Shown here piece after piece: positions 23,386 to 35,510 of a DNA stretch of 64,000 nucleotides. The notes beneath the pieces were generated by a model that worked only from the letters and a program-made list of their open reading frames with translations, was not told where the DNA came from and ran no database searches. Every line of letters begins with the position of its first letter. Position 1 is the stretch's first letter. The stretch comes from Petrolisthes cinctipes (taxonomy: Eukaryota; Arthropoda; Malacostraca; Decapoda; Porcellanidae), in the NCBI GenBank assembly GCA_033782935.1, contig JAWQEG010000259.1:3016001-3080000 (forward strand), written 5' to 3'. The translations under genes were made by a program, and so were the position numbers.

Positions 23386-24924
23386 ATATTTTGGGGTCCC
23401 AGAAGCGATCTGTACATGCCTACTCCGTGTTAGAGTATTTTCAATATACAGGCCCAAAACATACTGAAAATCGATCTTTTAGGTGCCCAAAAGTCGATAT
23501 GTGGATGCATCTTCTGTACGAGTTTATATCTCAAATTCAGGCTCAAAACACCTGAAAATTCGATATTTTGGGGTCCCAGAAGCGAACTGTACTTGCTTAC
23601 TCCGTGTTAGAGTATTTTCAAAATACAGGCCCAAAACATGCTGAAAATCGATATTTTAGGTGACCAAAGTCAACATGTGTATGCATCTTCTGCACCCGTT
23701 TATATCCCAAATACAACCTCAAAACACCCGAAAATTCGATATTTTGGCGTCCCAGAAGCGATCTGTACATGCCTACTCAGTGCTGGAATTTTTTCAAAAT
23801 ATAGGCTCAAAACATGCAAAAAATCGATATTTTAAGTGTCCAAAGTCGATATGTGCATGCCCCATCTGTACCCGTTTATATCTCAAATTCAGGCTCAAAA
23901 CACACGAAAATTCGATATTTTGGGGTCCCAGAAGCGATCTTTACATGCCTACTCAGTGCTAGAATATTTTAAAAATATTGGCCCAAAACATGCTAAAAAT
24001 CGATATTTTAGGTGCCCAAAGTCAATATGTGCATGCATCTTCTGTACCCGTTTATATCTCAAATTCAGGCTAAAAACACCCAAAAATTCGATATTTTGGG
24101 GTCCCAGAAGCGATCTGTACATGCCTACCCCGTGTTAGAGTATTTTCAAAATACAGGCCCAAAACATACTGAAAATCGATCTTTTAGGTGCCCAAAAGTC
24201 GATATGTGCATGCATCTTCTGTACCCGTTTATATCTCAAATTCAGGCTCCAAACACCCGAAAATTCGATATTTTGCGGTCCCAGAAGCGATCTGTACATG
24301 CCTACTCAGATGCAGGCCCAAAACATGCTAAAAATCGATATTTTAGGTTCCCAAATTGAACATGTGTATGCATCTTCTGCACTCGTTTATATATCAAATT
24401 CAACCTCAAAACACCCGAAAATTCGATAATTTTGGGTCCCTGAAGCGATCTGTACATGTCTAGTCAGTGGTAGAATGTTTTCAAAATATAGGCTCAAAAC
24501 ATGCTAAAAATCGATATTTTAAGTGTCCAAAGTCGATATGTGCATGCATCTTCTGTACCCGTTTATATCTCAAATTCAGGCTCAAAACACCCGAAAATTC
24601 GATATTTTTGGGTCCTTGAAGCGATCTGTACATGCCTCCTCCTAGTTAGAGTATTTTCAAAATATAGGCCCAAAACATGCTGAAAATCGATATTTTAGGT
24701 GCCCAAAGTCAATATGTGCATGCATCTTCTGTACCCGTTTATATCTCAAATTCAGGCTCAAAACACCCGAAAATTCGATATTTTGGGGTCCCAGAAGCGA
24801 TCTGTACATGCCTACTCAGTGCTAGAATATTTTCAAAATATTGGCCCAAAACATGCTAAAAATCGATATTTTAGGTGCGCAAAGTCGATATCTCAAATTC
24901 AGGTCCAAAACACCCAAAAACTCG
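23386..24924 (+). repeat. 9-monomer deletion copy of the 16-mer HOR (1539 bp)
   Basis: This copy is 1156 bp shorter than its neighbours. Relative to copy 2 it lacks seven units, from unit 2 to the equivalent point in unit 9. The junction unit near 23905-23922 has the left part of unit 2 (CATGCCCCATCTG, AAAACACACGAAAATTCG) and the right part of unit 9 (GGGGTCCC and GATCTTTACATGCC). The seven missing units include two of 147 bp and one with the 18-bp deletion. Predicted loss is 7 x 176 - 2 x 29 - 18 = 1156 bp, exactly as observed. Confidence 0.94.
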
Positions 24925-27619
24925 ATATTTTGGGGTCCCAGAAGCGATCTGTACATGCCTACTCCGTGTTAGAGTATTTTCAATATACAGGCCCAAAACA
25001 TACTGAAAATCGATCTTTTAGGTGCCCAAAAGTCGATATGTGGATGCATCTTCTGTACGAGTTTATATCTCAAATTCAGGCTCAAAACACCTGAAAATTC
25101 GATATTTTGGGGTCCCAGAAGCGAACTGTACTTGCTTACTCCGTGTTAGAGTATTTTCAAAATACAGGCCCAAAACATGCTGAAAATCGATATTTTAGGT
25201 GACCAAAGTCAACATGTGTATGCATCTTCTGCACCCGTTTATATCCCAAATACAACCTCAAAACACCCGAAAATTCGATATTTTGGCGTCCCAGAAGCGA
25301 TCTGTACATGCCTACTCAGTGCTGGAATTTTTTCAAAATATAGGCTCAAAACATGCAAAAAATCGATATTTTAAGTGTCCAAAGTCGATATGTGCATGCC
25401 CCATCTGTACCCGTTTATATCTCAAATTCAGGCTCAAAACACACGAAAATTCGATATTTTGGGTCCCAGAAGTGATCTGTACATGCCTACTTAGTGCTAG
25501 AATATTTTCAAAATATAGGCCCAAAACATGCTAAAAATCGATATTTTAGGTCCCCAAAGTCGATATCTCAAATTCAGGCCCAAAACACCCGAAAATTCGA
25601 TATTTTTGGGTCCCAGAAGCGATCTGTACATGCTTACTCCGTGTTAGAGTATTTTCAAAATACAGGCTCAAAACATACTGAAAATCGATATTTTAGGTGC
25701 CCAAAGTCAATATGTAAATGTATCTTCTGTACCCGTTTATATCTTAAATTCAGGCTCAAAACACCCGAAAATTCGATATTTTTGGGTCCCAGAAGCGATC
25801 TGTACATGCCTACACAGTGCTAAAAAATTTTCAAAATATAGGTTTAAAACATGCTAAAAATCGATATTTTAAGTGTCCAAAGTCGATATGTGCATGCATC
25901 TTCTGTACCCTATTTATATCTCAAATACAGGCTCAAAACACCCGAAAATTCGATATTTTGGGGTCCCAGAAGCGATCTGTACATGCCTACTCAGTGCCAG
26001 AATATTTTCAAAATATAGGCCCAAGACATGCTAAAAATCGATATTTTAGGTGCCCAAAGTCGATATTTCAAATTCAGGCCCAAAACACCCTAAAATTCGA
26101 TATTTTGGGGTCCCAGAAGCGAACTGTACATGCCTACTCCGTGTTAGAGTATTTTCAAATTACAGGCCCAAAATATACTAAAAATCGATCTTTTAGGTGC
26201 CCAAAAGTCGATATGTGCATGCATCTTCTGTACTCGTTTATATCTCAAATTCAGGCTCCAAACACCCGAAAATTCGATATTTTGGGGTCCCAGAAGCGAT
26301 CTGTACATGCCTACTCAGATGCAGGCCCAAAATATGCTGAAAATCAATATGTTAGGTACCCAAAGTCAACTGTGTATGCATCTTCTGCACTCGTTTATAT
26401 CTCAAATTCAAACTCAAAACACCCGAAAATTTAATAATTTTGGGTCCCAGAAGCGATCTGTACATGTCTAGTCAGTGCTAGAATGTTTTCAAAATATAGG
26501 CTCAAAACATGCTAAATATCGATATTTTAAGTGTCCAAAGTCCATATGTGCATGCATCTTCTGTACCCGTTTATATCTCAAATTCAGGCTCAAAACACCC
26601 GAAAATTCGATATTTTGGGGTCCCAGAAGCGATCTTTACATGCCTACTCAGTGCTAGAATATTTTAAAAATATTGGCCCAAAACATGCTAAAAATCGATA
26701 TTTTAGGTGCCCAAAGTCAATATGTGCATGCATCTTCTGTACCCGTTTATATCTCAAATTCAGGCTAAAAACACCCAAAAATTCGATATTTTGGGGTCCC
26801 AGAAGCGATCTGTACATGCCTACCCCGTGTTAGAGTATTTTCAAAATACAGGCCCAAAACATACTGAAAATCGATCTTTTAGGTGCCCAAAAGTCGATAT
26901 GTGCATGCATCTTCTGTACCCGTTTATATCTCAAATTCAGGCTCCAAACACCCGAAAATTCGATATTTTGCGGTCCCAGAAGCGATCTGTACATGCCTAC
27001 TCAGATGCAGGCCCAAAACATGCTAAAAATCGATATTTTAGGTTCCCAAATTGAACATGTGTATGCATCTTCTGCACTCGTTTATATATCAAATTCAACC
27101 TCAAAACACCCGAAAATTCGATAATTTTGGGTCCCTGAAGCGATCTGTACATGTCTAGTCAGTGGTAGAATGTTTTCAAAATATAGGCTCAAAACATGCT
27201 AAAAATCGATATTTTAAGTGTCCAAAGTCGATATGTGCATGCATCTTCTGTACCCGTTTATATCTCAAATTCAGGCTCAAAACACCCGAAAATTCGATAT
27301 TTTTGGGTCCTTGAAGCGATCTGTACATGCCTCCTCCTAGTTAGAGTATTTTCAAAATATAGGCCCAAAACATGCTGAAAATCGATATTTTAGGTGCCCA
27401 AAGTCAATATGTGCATGCATCTTCTGTACCCGTTTATATCTCAAATTCAGGCTCAAAACACCCGAAAATTCGATATTTTGGGGTCCCAGAAGCGATCTGT
27501 ACATGCCTACTCAGTGCTAGAATATTTTCAAAATATTGGCCCAAAACATGCTAAAAATCGATATTTTAGGTGCGCAAAGTCGATATCTCAAATTCAGGTC
27601 CAAAACACCCAAAAACTCG
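24925..27619 (+). repeat. 16-monomer HOR, copy 4 (2695 bp, full length)
   Basis: The full-length HOR resumes after the deletion copy, with the same sequence as copy 2 at offset 4234 (2695 + 1539). Almost no differences are visible; one is AAAAAATTTTC near 25823 versus AAAAATTTTTC in copy 2. The near identity implies recent amplification or homogenisation. Confidence 0.93.
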
Positions 27620-29300
27620 ATATTTTGGGGTCCCAGAAGCGATCTGTACATGCCTACTCCGTGTTAGAGTATTTTCAATATACAGGCCCAAAACATACTG
27701 AAAATCGATCTTTTAGGTGCCCAAAAGTCGATATGTGGATGCATCTTCTGTACGAGTTTATATCTCAAATTCAGGCTCAAAACACCTGAAAATTCGATAT
27801 TTTGGGGTCCCAGAAGCGAACTGTACTTGCTTACTCCGTGTTAGAGTATTTTCAAAATACAGGCCCAAAACATGCTGAAAATCGATATTTTAGGTGACCA
27901 AAGTCAACATGTGTATGCATCTTCTGCACCCGTTTATATCCCAAATACAACCTCAAAACACCCGAAAATTCGATATTTTGGCGTCCCAGAAGCGATCTGT
28001 ACATGCCTACTCAGTGCTGGAATTTTTTCAAAATATAGGCTCAAAACATGCAAAAAATCGATATTTTAAGTGTCCAAAGTCGATATGTGCATGCCCCATC
28101 TGTACCCGTTTATATCTCAAATTCAGGCTCAAAACACACGAAAATTCGATATTTTGGGTCCCAGAAGTGATCTGTACATGCCTACTTAGTGCTAGAATAT
28201 TTTCAAAATATAGGCCCAAAACATGCTAAAAATCGATATTTTAGGTCCCCAAAGTCGATATCTCAAATTCAGGCCCAAAACACCCGAAAATTCGATATTT
28301 TTGGGTCCCAGAAGCGATCTGTACATGCTTACTCCGTGTTAGAGTATTTTCAAAATACAGGCTCAAAACATACTGAAAATCGATATTTTAGGTGCCCAAA
28401 GTCAATATGTAAATGTATCTTCTGTACCCGTTTATATCTTAAATTAAGGCTCAAAACACCCGAAAATTCGATATTTTTGGGTCCCAGAAGCGATCTGTAC
28501 ATGCCTACACAGTGCTAAAAAATTTTCAAAATATAGGTTTAAAACATGCTAAAAATCGATATTTTAAGTGTCCAAAGTCGATATGTGCATGCATCTTCTG
28601 TACCCTCTTTATATATCAAATTCAGGCTCAAAACACCCGAAAATTCGATATTTTGGGGTCCCAGAAGCGATCTGTACATGCCTACTTAGTGCCAGAATAT
28701 TTTCAAAATATAGGCCCAAGACATGCTAAAAATCGATATTTTAGGTGCCCAAAGTCGATATTTCAAATTCAGGCCCAAAACACCCTAAAATTCGATATTT
28801 TGGGGTCCCAAAAGCGAACTGTACATGCCTACTCCGTGTTAGAGTATTTTCAAATTACAGGCCCAAAATATACTAAAAATCGATCTTTTAGGTGCCCAAA
28901 AGTCGATATGTGCATGCATCTTCTGTACTCGTTTATATCTCAAATTCAGGCTCCAAACACCTGAAAATTCGATATTTTGGGGTCCCAGAAGCGATCTGTA
29001 CATGCCTACTCAGATGCAGGCCCAAAATATGCTGAAAATCAATATGTTAGGTACCCAAAGTCAACATGTGTATGCATCTTCTGCACTCGTTTATATCTCA
29101 AATTCAAACTCAAAACACCCGAAAATTTGATAATTTTGGGTCCCAGAAGCGATCTGTACATGTCTAGTCAGTGCTAGAATGTTTTCAAAATATAGGCTCA
29201 AAACATGCTAAATATCGATATTTTAAGTGTCCAAAGTCCATATGTGCATGCATCTTCTGTACCCGTTTATATCTCAAATTCAGGCTCAAAACACCCGAAA
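27620..29300 (+). repeat. 16-monomer HOR, copy 5, partial and decaying
   Basis: It matches copy 4 at offset 2695 and is nearly identical until about 28.44 kb. Variants then accumulate: AAATTAAGGC near 28442, TACCCTCTTTATATATC near 28608, CTACTTAGTGCC near 28682, CCCAAAAGCG near 28808 and GTCAACATGTG near 29061 (2 bp longer than other copies). Unit order breaks at about 29.3 kb. This gradient from identical core to diverged edge is the expected profile of a HOR array border. Confidence 0.88.
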
Positions 29301-29984
29301 ATTCGATATTTTTGGGTCCTAGAAGCGATCTGTACATGCCTACTCCTAGTTAGAGTATTTTCAAAATACAGGCCCAAAACATGCTGAAAATCGACATTTT
29401 AGGTGCCCAAAGTCAATATGTGCATGCATCTTCTGTACCCGTTTATATCTCAAATTCAGGCTCAAAACACCCGAAAATTCGATATTTTGGGGTCCCAGAA
29501 GCGATATGTAAATGCCTACTCAGTGCTAGAATATTTTAAAAATATAGGCCCAAAACATGCTAAAAATCGATATTTTAGGTGCCCAAAGTCGATATCTCAA
29601 ATTCAGGCTAAAAACACCCAAAAATTCGATATTTTGGGGTCCCAGAAGCGATCTGTACATGCCTACCCCGTGTTAGAGTATTTTCAAAATACAGGCTCAA
29701 AACATACTGAAAATCGATCTTTTAGGTGCCCAAAAGTCGATATGTGCATGCATCTTCTGTACCCGTTTAAATCTCAAATTCAGGCTCCAAACACCCGAAA
29801 ATTCGATATTTTGCGGTCCCAGAAGCGATCTGTACATGCCTACTCAGATGCAGGCCCAAAACATGCTAAAAATCGATATTTTAGGTTCCCAAATTGAACA
29901 TGTGTATGCATCTTCTGCACTCGTTTATATCTCAAATTCAACCTCAAAACACCCGAAAATTCGATAATTTTGGGTCCCTGAAGC

Positions 29985-30336
29985 GATCTGTACATGTCTA
30001 GTCAGTGGTAGAATGTTTTCAAAATATAGGCTCAAAACATGCTAAAAATCGATATTTTAAGTGTCCAAAGTCGATATGTGCATGCATCTTCTGTACCCGT
30101 TTATATCTCAAATTCAGGCTCAAAACACCCGAAAATTCGATATTTTTGGGTCCTTGAAGCGATCTGTACATGTCTAGTCAGTGGTAGAATGTTTTCAAAA
30201 TATAGGCTCAAAACATGCTAAAAATCGATATTTTAAGTGTCCAAAGTCGATATGTGCATGCATCTTCTGTACCCGTTTATATCTCAAATTCAGGCTCAAA
30301 ACACCCGAAAATTCGATATTTTTGGGTCCTTGAAGC
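29985..30336 (+). repeat. Exact one-monomer tandem duplication (2 x 176 bp)
   Basis: The unit carrying GTCTAGTCAGTGGTAGAATG occurs twice in a row at offset 176 with no difference that I can see. The upstream flanks differ (GGGTCCCTGAAGCG before the first copy, GGGTCCTTGAAGCG before the second). Elsewhere in the 16-mer this subtype is single, so this is a fresh local duplication. Confidence 0.88.
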
Positions 30337-30668
30337 GATCTGTACATGCCTCCTCCTAGTTAGAGTATTTTCAAAATATAGGCCCAAAACATGCTGAAAA
30401 TCGATATTTTAGGTGCCCAAAGTCAATATGTGCATGCATCTTCTGTACCCGTTTATATCTCAAATTCAGGCTCAAAACACCCGAAAATTCGATATTTTGG
30501 GGTCCCAGAAGCGATCTGTACATGCCTACTCAGTGCAAGAATATTTTCAAAATATAGGCCCAAAACATGCTAAAAATCGATATTTTAGGTGCGCAAAGTC
30601 GATATCTCAAATTCAGGTCCAAAACACCAAAAAACTCGATATTTTGGGGTCCCAGAAGCGATCTGTAC

Positions 30669-31024
30669 ATGCCTACGCAGTGCTAGAATGTTTTCAAAAT
30701 ACAGGCCCAAAACATGCTGAAAATCGATATTTTAAGTGTCAAAAGTCGATATGTGCATTCATCTTCTGTACCCGTTTATATCTCAAATTCAGATTAAAAA
30801 AACACCCGAAAATTCGATATTTTGGGTTCCCAGAAGCGATCTGTACATGCCTACGCAGTGCTAGAATGTTTTCAAAATACAGGCCCAAAACATGCTGAAA
30901 ATCGATATTTTAAGTGTCAAAAGTCGATATGTGCATTCATCTTCTGTACCCGTTTATATCTCAAATTCAACCTCAAAACACCCGAAAATTCAATATTTTT
31001 GGGTCCCAAAAGCGATCTGTACAT
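30669..31024 (+). repeat. 178-bp local duplication with CTACGCAG variant
   Basis: The private variants CATGCCTACGCAGTGC and GTGTCAAAAGTCG with GTGCATTCATC occur in two adjacent units at offset 178. The extra 2 bp come from a longer A run in AGATTAAAAAAACACCCG near 30790-30807 and from small indels nearby. The shared private variants show recent duplication of one unit. Confidence 0.82.
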
Positions 31025-31719
31025 CCCTACTCCTAGTTAGAATGTTTTCAAGATACAGACCCAAAACATGCTCAAAATCGATATTTTAGGTGCCCAAAAG
31101 TCGATATGTGCATGCATCTTCTGTACCCGTTTTTATCTCAAATTCAGGCTCAAAACACCCGAAAATTCGATATTTTGGGGTCCCAGAAGCGATCTGTACA
31201 TGCCTACTCAGTGCTAAAAATTTTTCAAAATATAGGTTTAAAACATGCTAAAAATCAATATTTTAAGTGTCCAAAGTCGATATGTGCATGCATCTTTTTT
31301 ACCCGTTTATATCTCAAATTCAGGCTCCAAACACCCGAAAACTCGATATTTTGGGGTCCCAGAAGCAATCTGTACATGCCTACTCAGATGCAGGCCCAAA
31401 ATATGCTGAAAATCGATATTTTAGGTACCCAAAGTCAACATGTGTATGCATCTTCTGCACTCGTTTATATCTCAAATTCAAACTCAAAACACCCGAAAAT
31501 TTGATAATTTTGGGTCCCAGAAGCGATCTGTACATGTCTAGTCAGTGCTAGAATGTTTTCAAAATATAGGCTCAAAACATGCTAAATATCGATATTTTAA
31601 GTGTCCAAAGTCCATATGTGCATGCATCTTCTGTACCCGTTTATATCTCAAATTCAGGCTCATAACACCCGAAAATTCGATATTTTGGGTCCCAGAAGCG
31701 ATCTGTACATGCCTATTCA

Positions 31720-32883
31720 GTGCTAGAATATTTTCAAAATATAGGCCCAAAACATGCTAAAAATCGATATTTTAGGTGCCCAAAGTCGATATCTCAAATT
31801 CAGGCTAAAAACACCCAAAAACTCGATATTTTGGGGTCCCAGAAGCGATCTGTACATGCCTATCCCGTGTTAGAGTATTTTCAAAATACAGGCCCAAAAC
31901 ATACTGAAAATCGATCTTTTAGGTGCCCAAAAGTCGATATGTGCATGCATCTTCTGTACCCGTTTATATCTCAAATTCAGGCTCCAAACACCCGAAAATT
32001 CGATATTTTGCGGTCCCAGAAGCGATCTGTACATGCCTACTCAGATGCAGGCCCAAAACATGCTAAAAATCGATATTTTAGGTTCCCAAATTGAACATGT
32101 GTATGCATCTTCTGCACTCGTTTATATCTCAAATTCAACCTCAAAACACCCGAAAATTCGATAATTTTGGGTCCCTGAGGCGATCTGTACATGTCTAGTC
32201 AGTGCTAGAATGTTTTCAAAATAAAGGCTCAAAACATGCTAAAAATCGATATTTTAAGTGTCCAAAGTCGATATGTGTATGCATCTTTTGTACCCGTTTA
32301 TATCTCAAATTCAGGCTCAGAACACCCGAAAATTCGATATTTTTGGGTCCTAGAAGCGATCTGTACATGCCTACTCCTAGTTAGAGTATTTTCAAAATAC
32401 AGGCCCAAAACATGCTGAAAATCGATATTTTAGGTGCCCAAAGTCAATATGTGCATTCATCTTCTGTACCCGTTTATATCTCAAATTCAGGCTCAAAACA
32501 CCCGAAAATTCGATATTTTGGGGTCCCAGAAGCGATCTGTACATGCCTACTCAGTGCTAGAATATTTTCAAAATATAGGCCCAAAACATGCTAAAAATCG
32601 ATATTTTAGGTGCGCAAAGTCGATATCTCAAATTCAGGTCCAAAACACCCAAAAACTCGATATTTTGGGGTCCCAGAAGCGATCTGTACATGCCTACTCA
32701 GTGCTAGAATGTTTTCAAAATACAGGCCCAAAACATGCTGAAAATCGATATTTTAAGTGTCAAAAGTCGATATGTGCATGCATCTTCTGTACCCGTTTAT
32801 ATCTCAAATTCGGGCTCAAAACACCCGAAAATTCAATATTTTTGGGTCCCAAAAGCGATCTGTACATCCCTACTCCTAGTTAG
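31720..32883 (+). repeat. Segment paralogous to about 15.05-16.2 kb
   Basis: Offset 16673 bp aligns 15.53-16.07 kb with 32.2-32.75 kb, with the same order of type S, type T, AAATTGAACATG, TTTAAGTGTCC and CTAGTTAGAG units. Private changes include CCCTGAGGCG near 32173 and GGCTCAGAACACC near 32314. This is a diverged third version of the 16-mer right half. Confidence 0.8.
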
Positions 32884-35510
32884 AATGTTTTCAAGATACA
32901 GACCCAAAACATGCTCAAAATCGATATTTTAGGTGCCCAAAAGTCGATATGTGCATGCATCTTCTGTACCAGTTTATATCTCAAATTCAGGTTCAAAACA
33001 CCCGAAAATTCGATATTTTGGGGTCCCAGAAGCGATCTGTACATGCCTATTCAGTGCTAGAATATTTTCAAAATATAGGCCCAAAACATGCTAAAAATCG
33101 ATATTTTAGGTGCCCAAAGTCGATATCTCAAATTCAGGCCAAAAACACCCAAAAATTCGATATTTTGGGGTCCCAGAAGCGATCTGTACATGCCTACTCC
33201 GTGTTAGAGTATTTTCAATATACACGCCCAAAACATACTGAAAATCGATCTTTTAGGTGCCCAAAAACCGATATGTGGATGCATCTTATGTACCCGTTTA
33301 TATCTCAAATTCAGGCTCAAAACACCCGAAAATTCGATATTTAGGGGTCTTAGAAGCGATCTGTACTTGCTTACTCCGTGTTAAACTATTTTCAAAATAC
33401 AGGCCCAAAACAAGCTGAAAATCGATATTTTAGGTGACCAATGTCAACATGTGTATGCATCTTCTGCACCTGTTTATATCCCAAATTCAACATCAAAACA
33501 CCCGAAAATTCGATATTTTTGGGTCCCAGAAGCGATCTGTACATCCCTACTCCTAGTTAGAATGTTTTCAAGATACGGACCCAAAACATGCTCAAAATCG
33601 ATATTTTAGGTGCCCAAAAGTCGATATGTGCATGCATCTTCTGTACCCGTTTATATCTCAAATTCAGGCTCAAAACACCCGAAAATTCCATATTTTGGGG
33701 TCCCAGAAGCGATCTGTACATGCCTACTCAGTGCTAGAATATTTTTAAAATATAGGCCCAAAACATGCTAAAAATCGATATTTTAGGTGCCCAAAGTCGA
33801 TATCTCAAATTTAGGCCAAAAACACCCAAAAATTCGATATTTTGGGGTCCCAGAAGCGATCTGTACATGCCTACTCCGTGTTAGAGTATTTTCAATATAC
33901 AAACCCAAAACATACTGAAAATCGATCTTTTAGGTGCCCAAAAGTCGATATGTGGATGCATCTTCTGTACCCGTTTATATCTCAAATTCAGTCTCAAAAC
34001 ACCCGAAAAATTCGATATTTTGGGGTCCCAGAAGCGATCTGTACATGCCTACTCAGTGCTAGAATATTTTTAAAATATAGGCCCAAAACAAGCTGAAAAT
34101 CGATATTTTAGGTGACCAGAGTCAACATGTGTATGCATCTTCTGCACCCGTTTATATCCCAAATTCAATCTCAAAACACCCGAAAATACGATATTTTTGG
34201 GTCCCAGAAGCGATCTGTACATGCCTACTCAGTGCTAGAATTTTTTCAAAATATACGCTCAAAAGATGCAAAAAATCGATATTTTAAGTATCCAAAGTCG
34301 ATATGTGCATGCATCATCTGTACACGTTTATATCTCAAATTCAGGCTCAAAACACACGAAAATTCGATATTTTGGGTCCCAGAAGTGATCTGTACATGCC
34401 TACTTAGTGCTAGAATATTTTCAAAATATAGGCCCAAAACATGCTAAAAATCGACATTTTAGGTCCCCAAAGTCGATATCTCAAATTCAGGCCCAAAACA
34501 CCCGAAAATTCGATATTTTTGTGTCCCAGAAGCGATCTGTACATGCTTACTCCGTGTTAGAGTATTTTCAAAATACAGGCCCAAAACATACTGAAAATCG
34601 ATCTTTTAGGTGCCCAAAAGTCGATATGTGCATGCCTCTTCTGTACCCGTTTATATTTCAAATTCAGGCTCCAAACACCCGAAAATTTGATATTTTGGGG
34701 TCCCAGAAGCGATCTGTACATGCCTACTCAGATGCAGGCCCAAAACATGCAAAAAATCGATATTTTAGGTACACAAATTGAACATGTGTATGAATCTTCT
34801 GCACTCGTTTATATCTCAAATTAAACCTCAAAACACCCGAAAATTCGATAATTTTGGGTCCCAGAAGCGATCTGTACATGTCTAGTCAGTGCTAGAATGT
34901 TTTCAAAATATAGGCTCAAAACATGCTAAAAATCGATATTTTAAGTGTCCAAAGTCGATATGTGCATGCATCTTCTGTACCCGTTTATATCTCAAATTCA
35001 GGCTCAAAACACCCGAAAATTCGATATTTTTGGGTCCGAGAAGCGTTCTGTACATCCCTACTCCTAGTTAGAATGTTTTCAAGATACAGATCCAAAACAT
35101 GCTCAAAATCGATATTTTAGGTGCCCAAAAGTCGATATGTGCATGTATCTTCTGTACCCGTTTATATCTCAAATTCAGATTCAAAACACCCGAAAATTCG
35201 ATATTTTGGGGTCCCAGAAGCGATCTGTACATGCCTACTCAGTGCTAGAATATTTTAAAAATATAGGCCCAAAACATGCTAAAAATCGATATTTTAGGTG
35301 CCCAAAGTCGATATTCCAATTTCAGGCCCAAAACTCCCGAAAATTCGATATTTTGGGGTCCCAGAAGCGATCAGTACATGCCTACTCCGTGTTAAAGTAT
35401 TTTCAAAATACAGGCCCAAAACATACTGAAAATCGATCTTTTAGGTGCCCAAAAGTCGATATGTGCATGCATCTTCTGTACCCGTTTAAATCTCAAATTC
35501 AGGCTCCAAA
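32884..35510 (+). repeat. Mosaic satellite segment between 16-mer and 11-mer blocks
   Basis: 32.88-33.8 kb resembles 2.5-3.3 kb and 16.1-17.0 kb (TTTTCAAGATAC, AGGCCAAAAACACCC). 34.1-34.8 kb resembles 17.1-17.8 kb (GGTCCCCAAAGTCG, CATACTGAAAATCG). 34.9-35.5 kb resembles 0.35-0.95 kb (GGGTCCGAGAAGCGTTCTG, CAGATTCAAAAC). No gene or non-satellite DNA is present. Confidence 0.85.

Larger units (their letters stand above)
29301..31719 (+). repeat. Mosaic right flank of the 16-mer block
   Basis: Units resemble 16-mer units 10-15 but with changes, such as a normal CTACTCCTAGTTAG tail near 29340 and AAATGCCTACTC near 29511. The block includes an exact one-unit duplication (about 29985-30336) and a 178-bp duplication (about 30669-31024). 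Satellite only. Confidence 0.86.
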
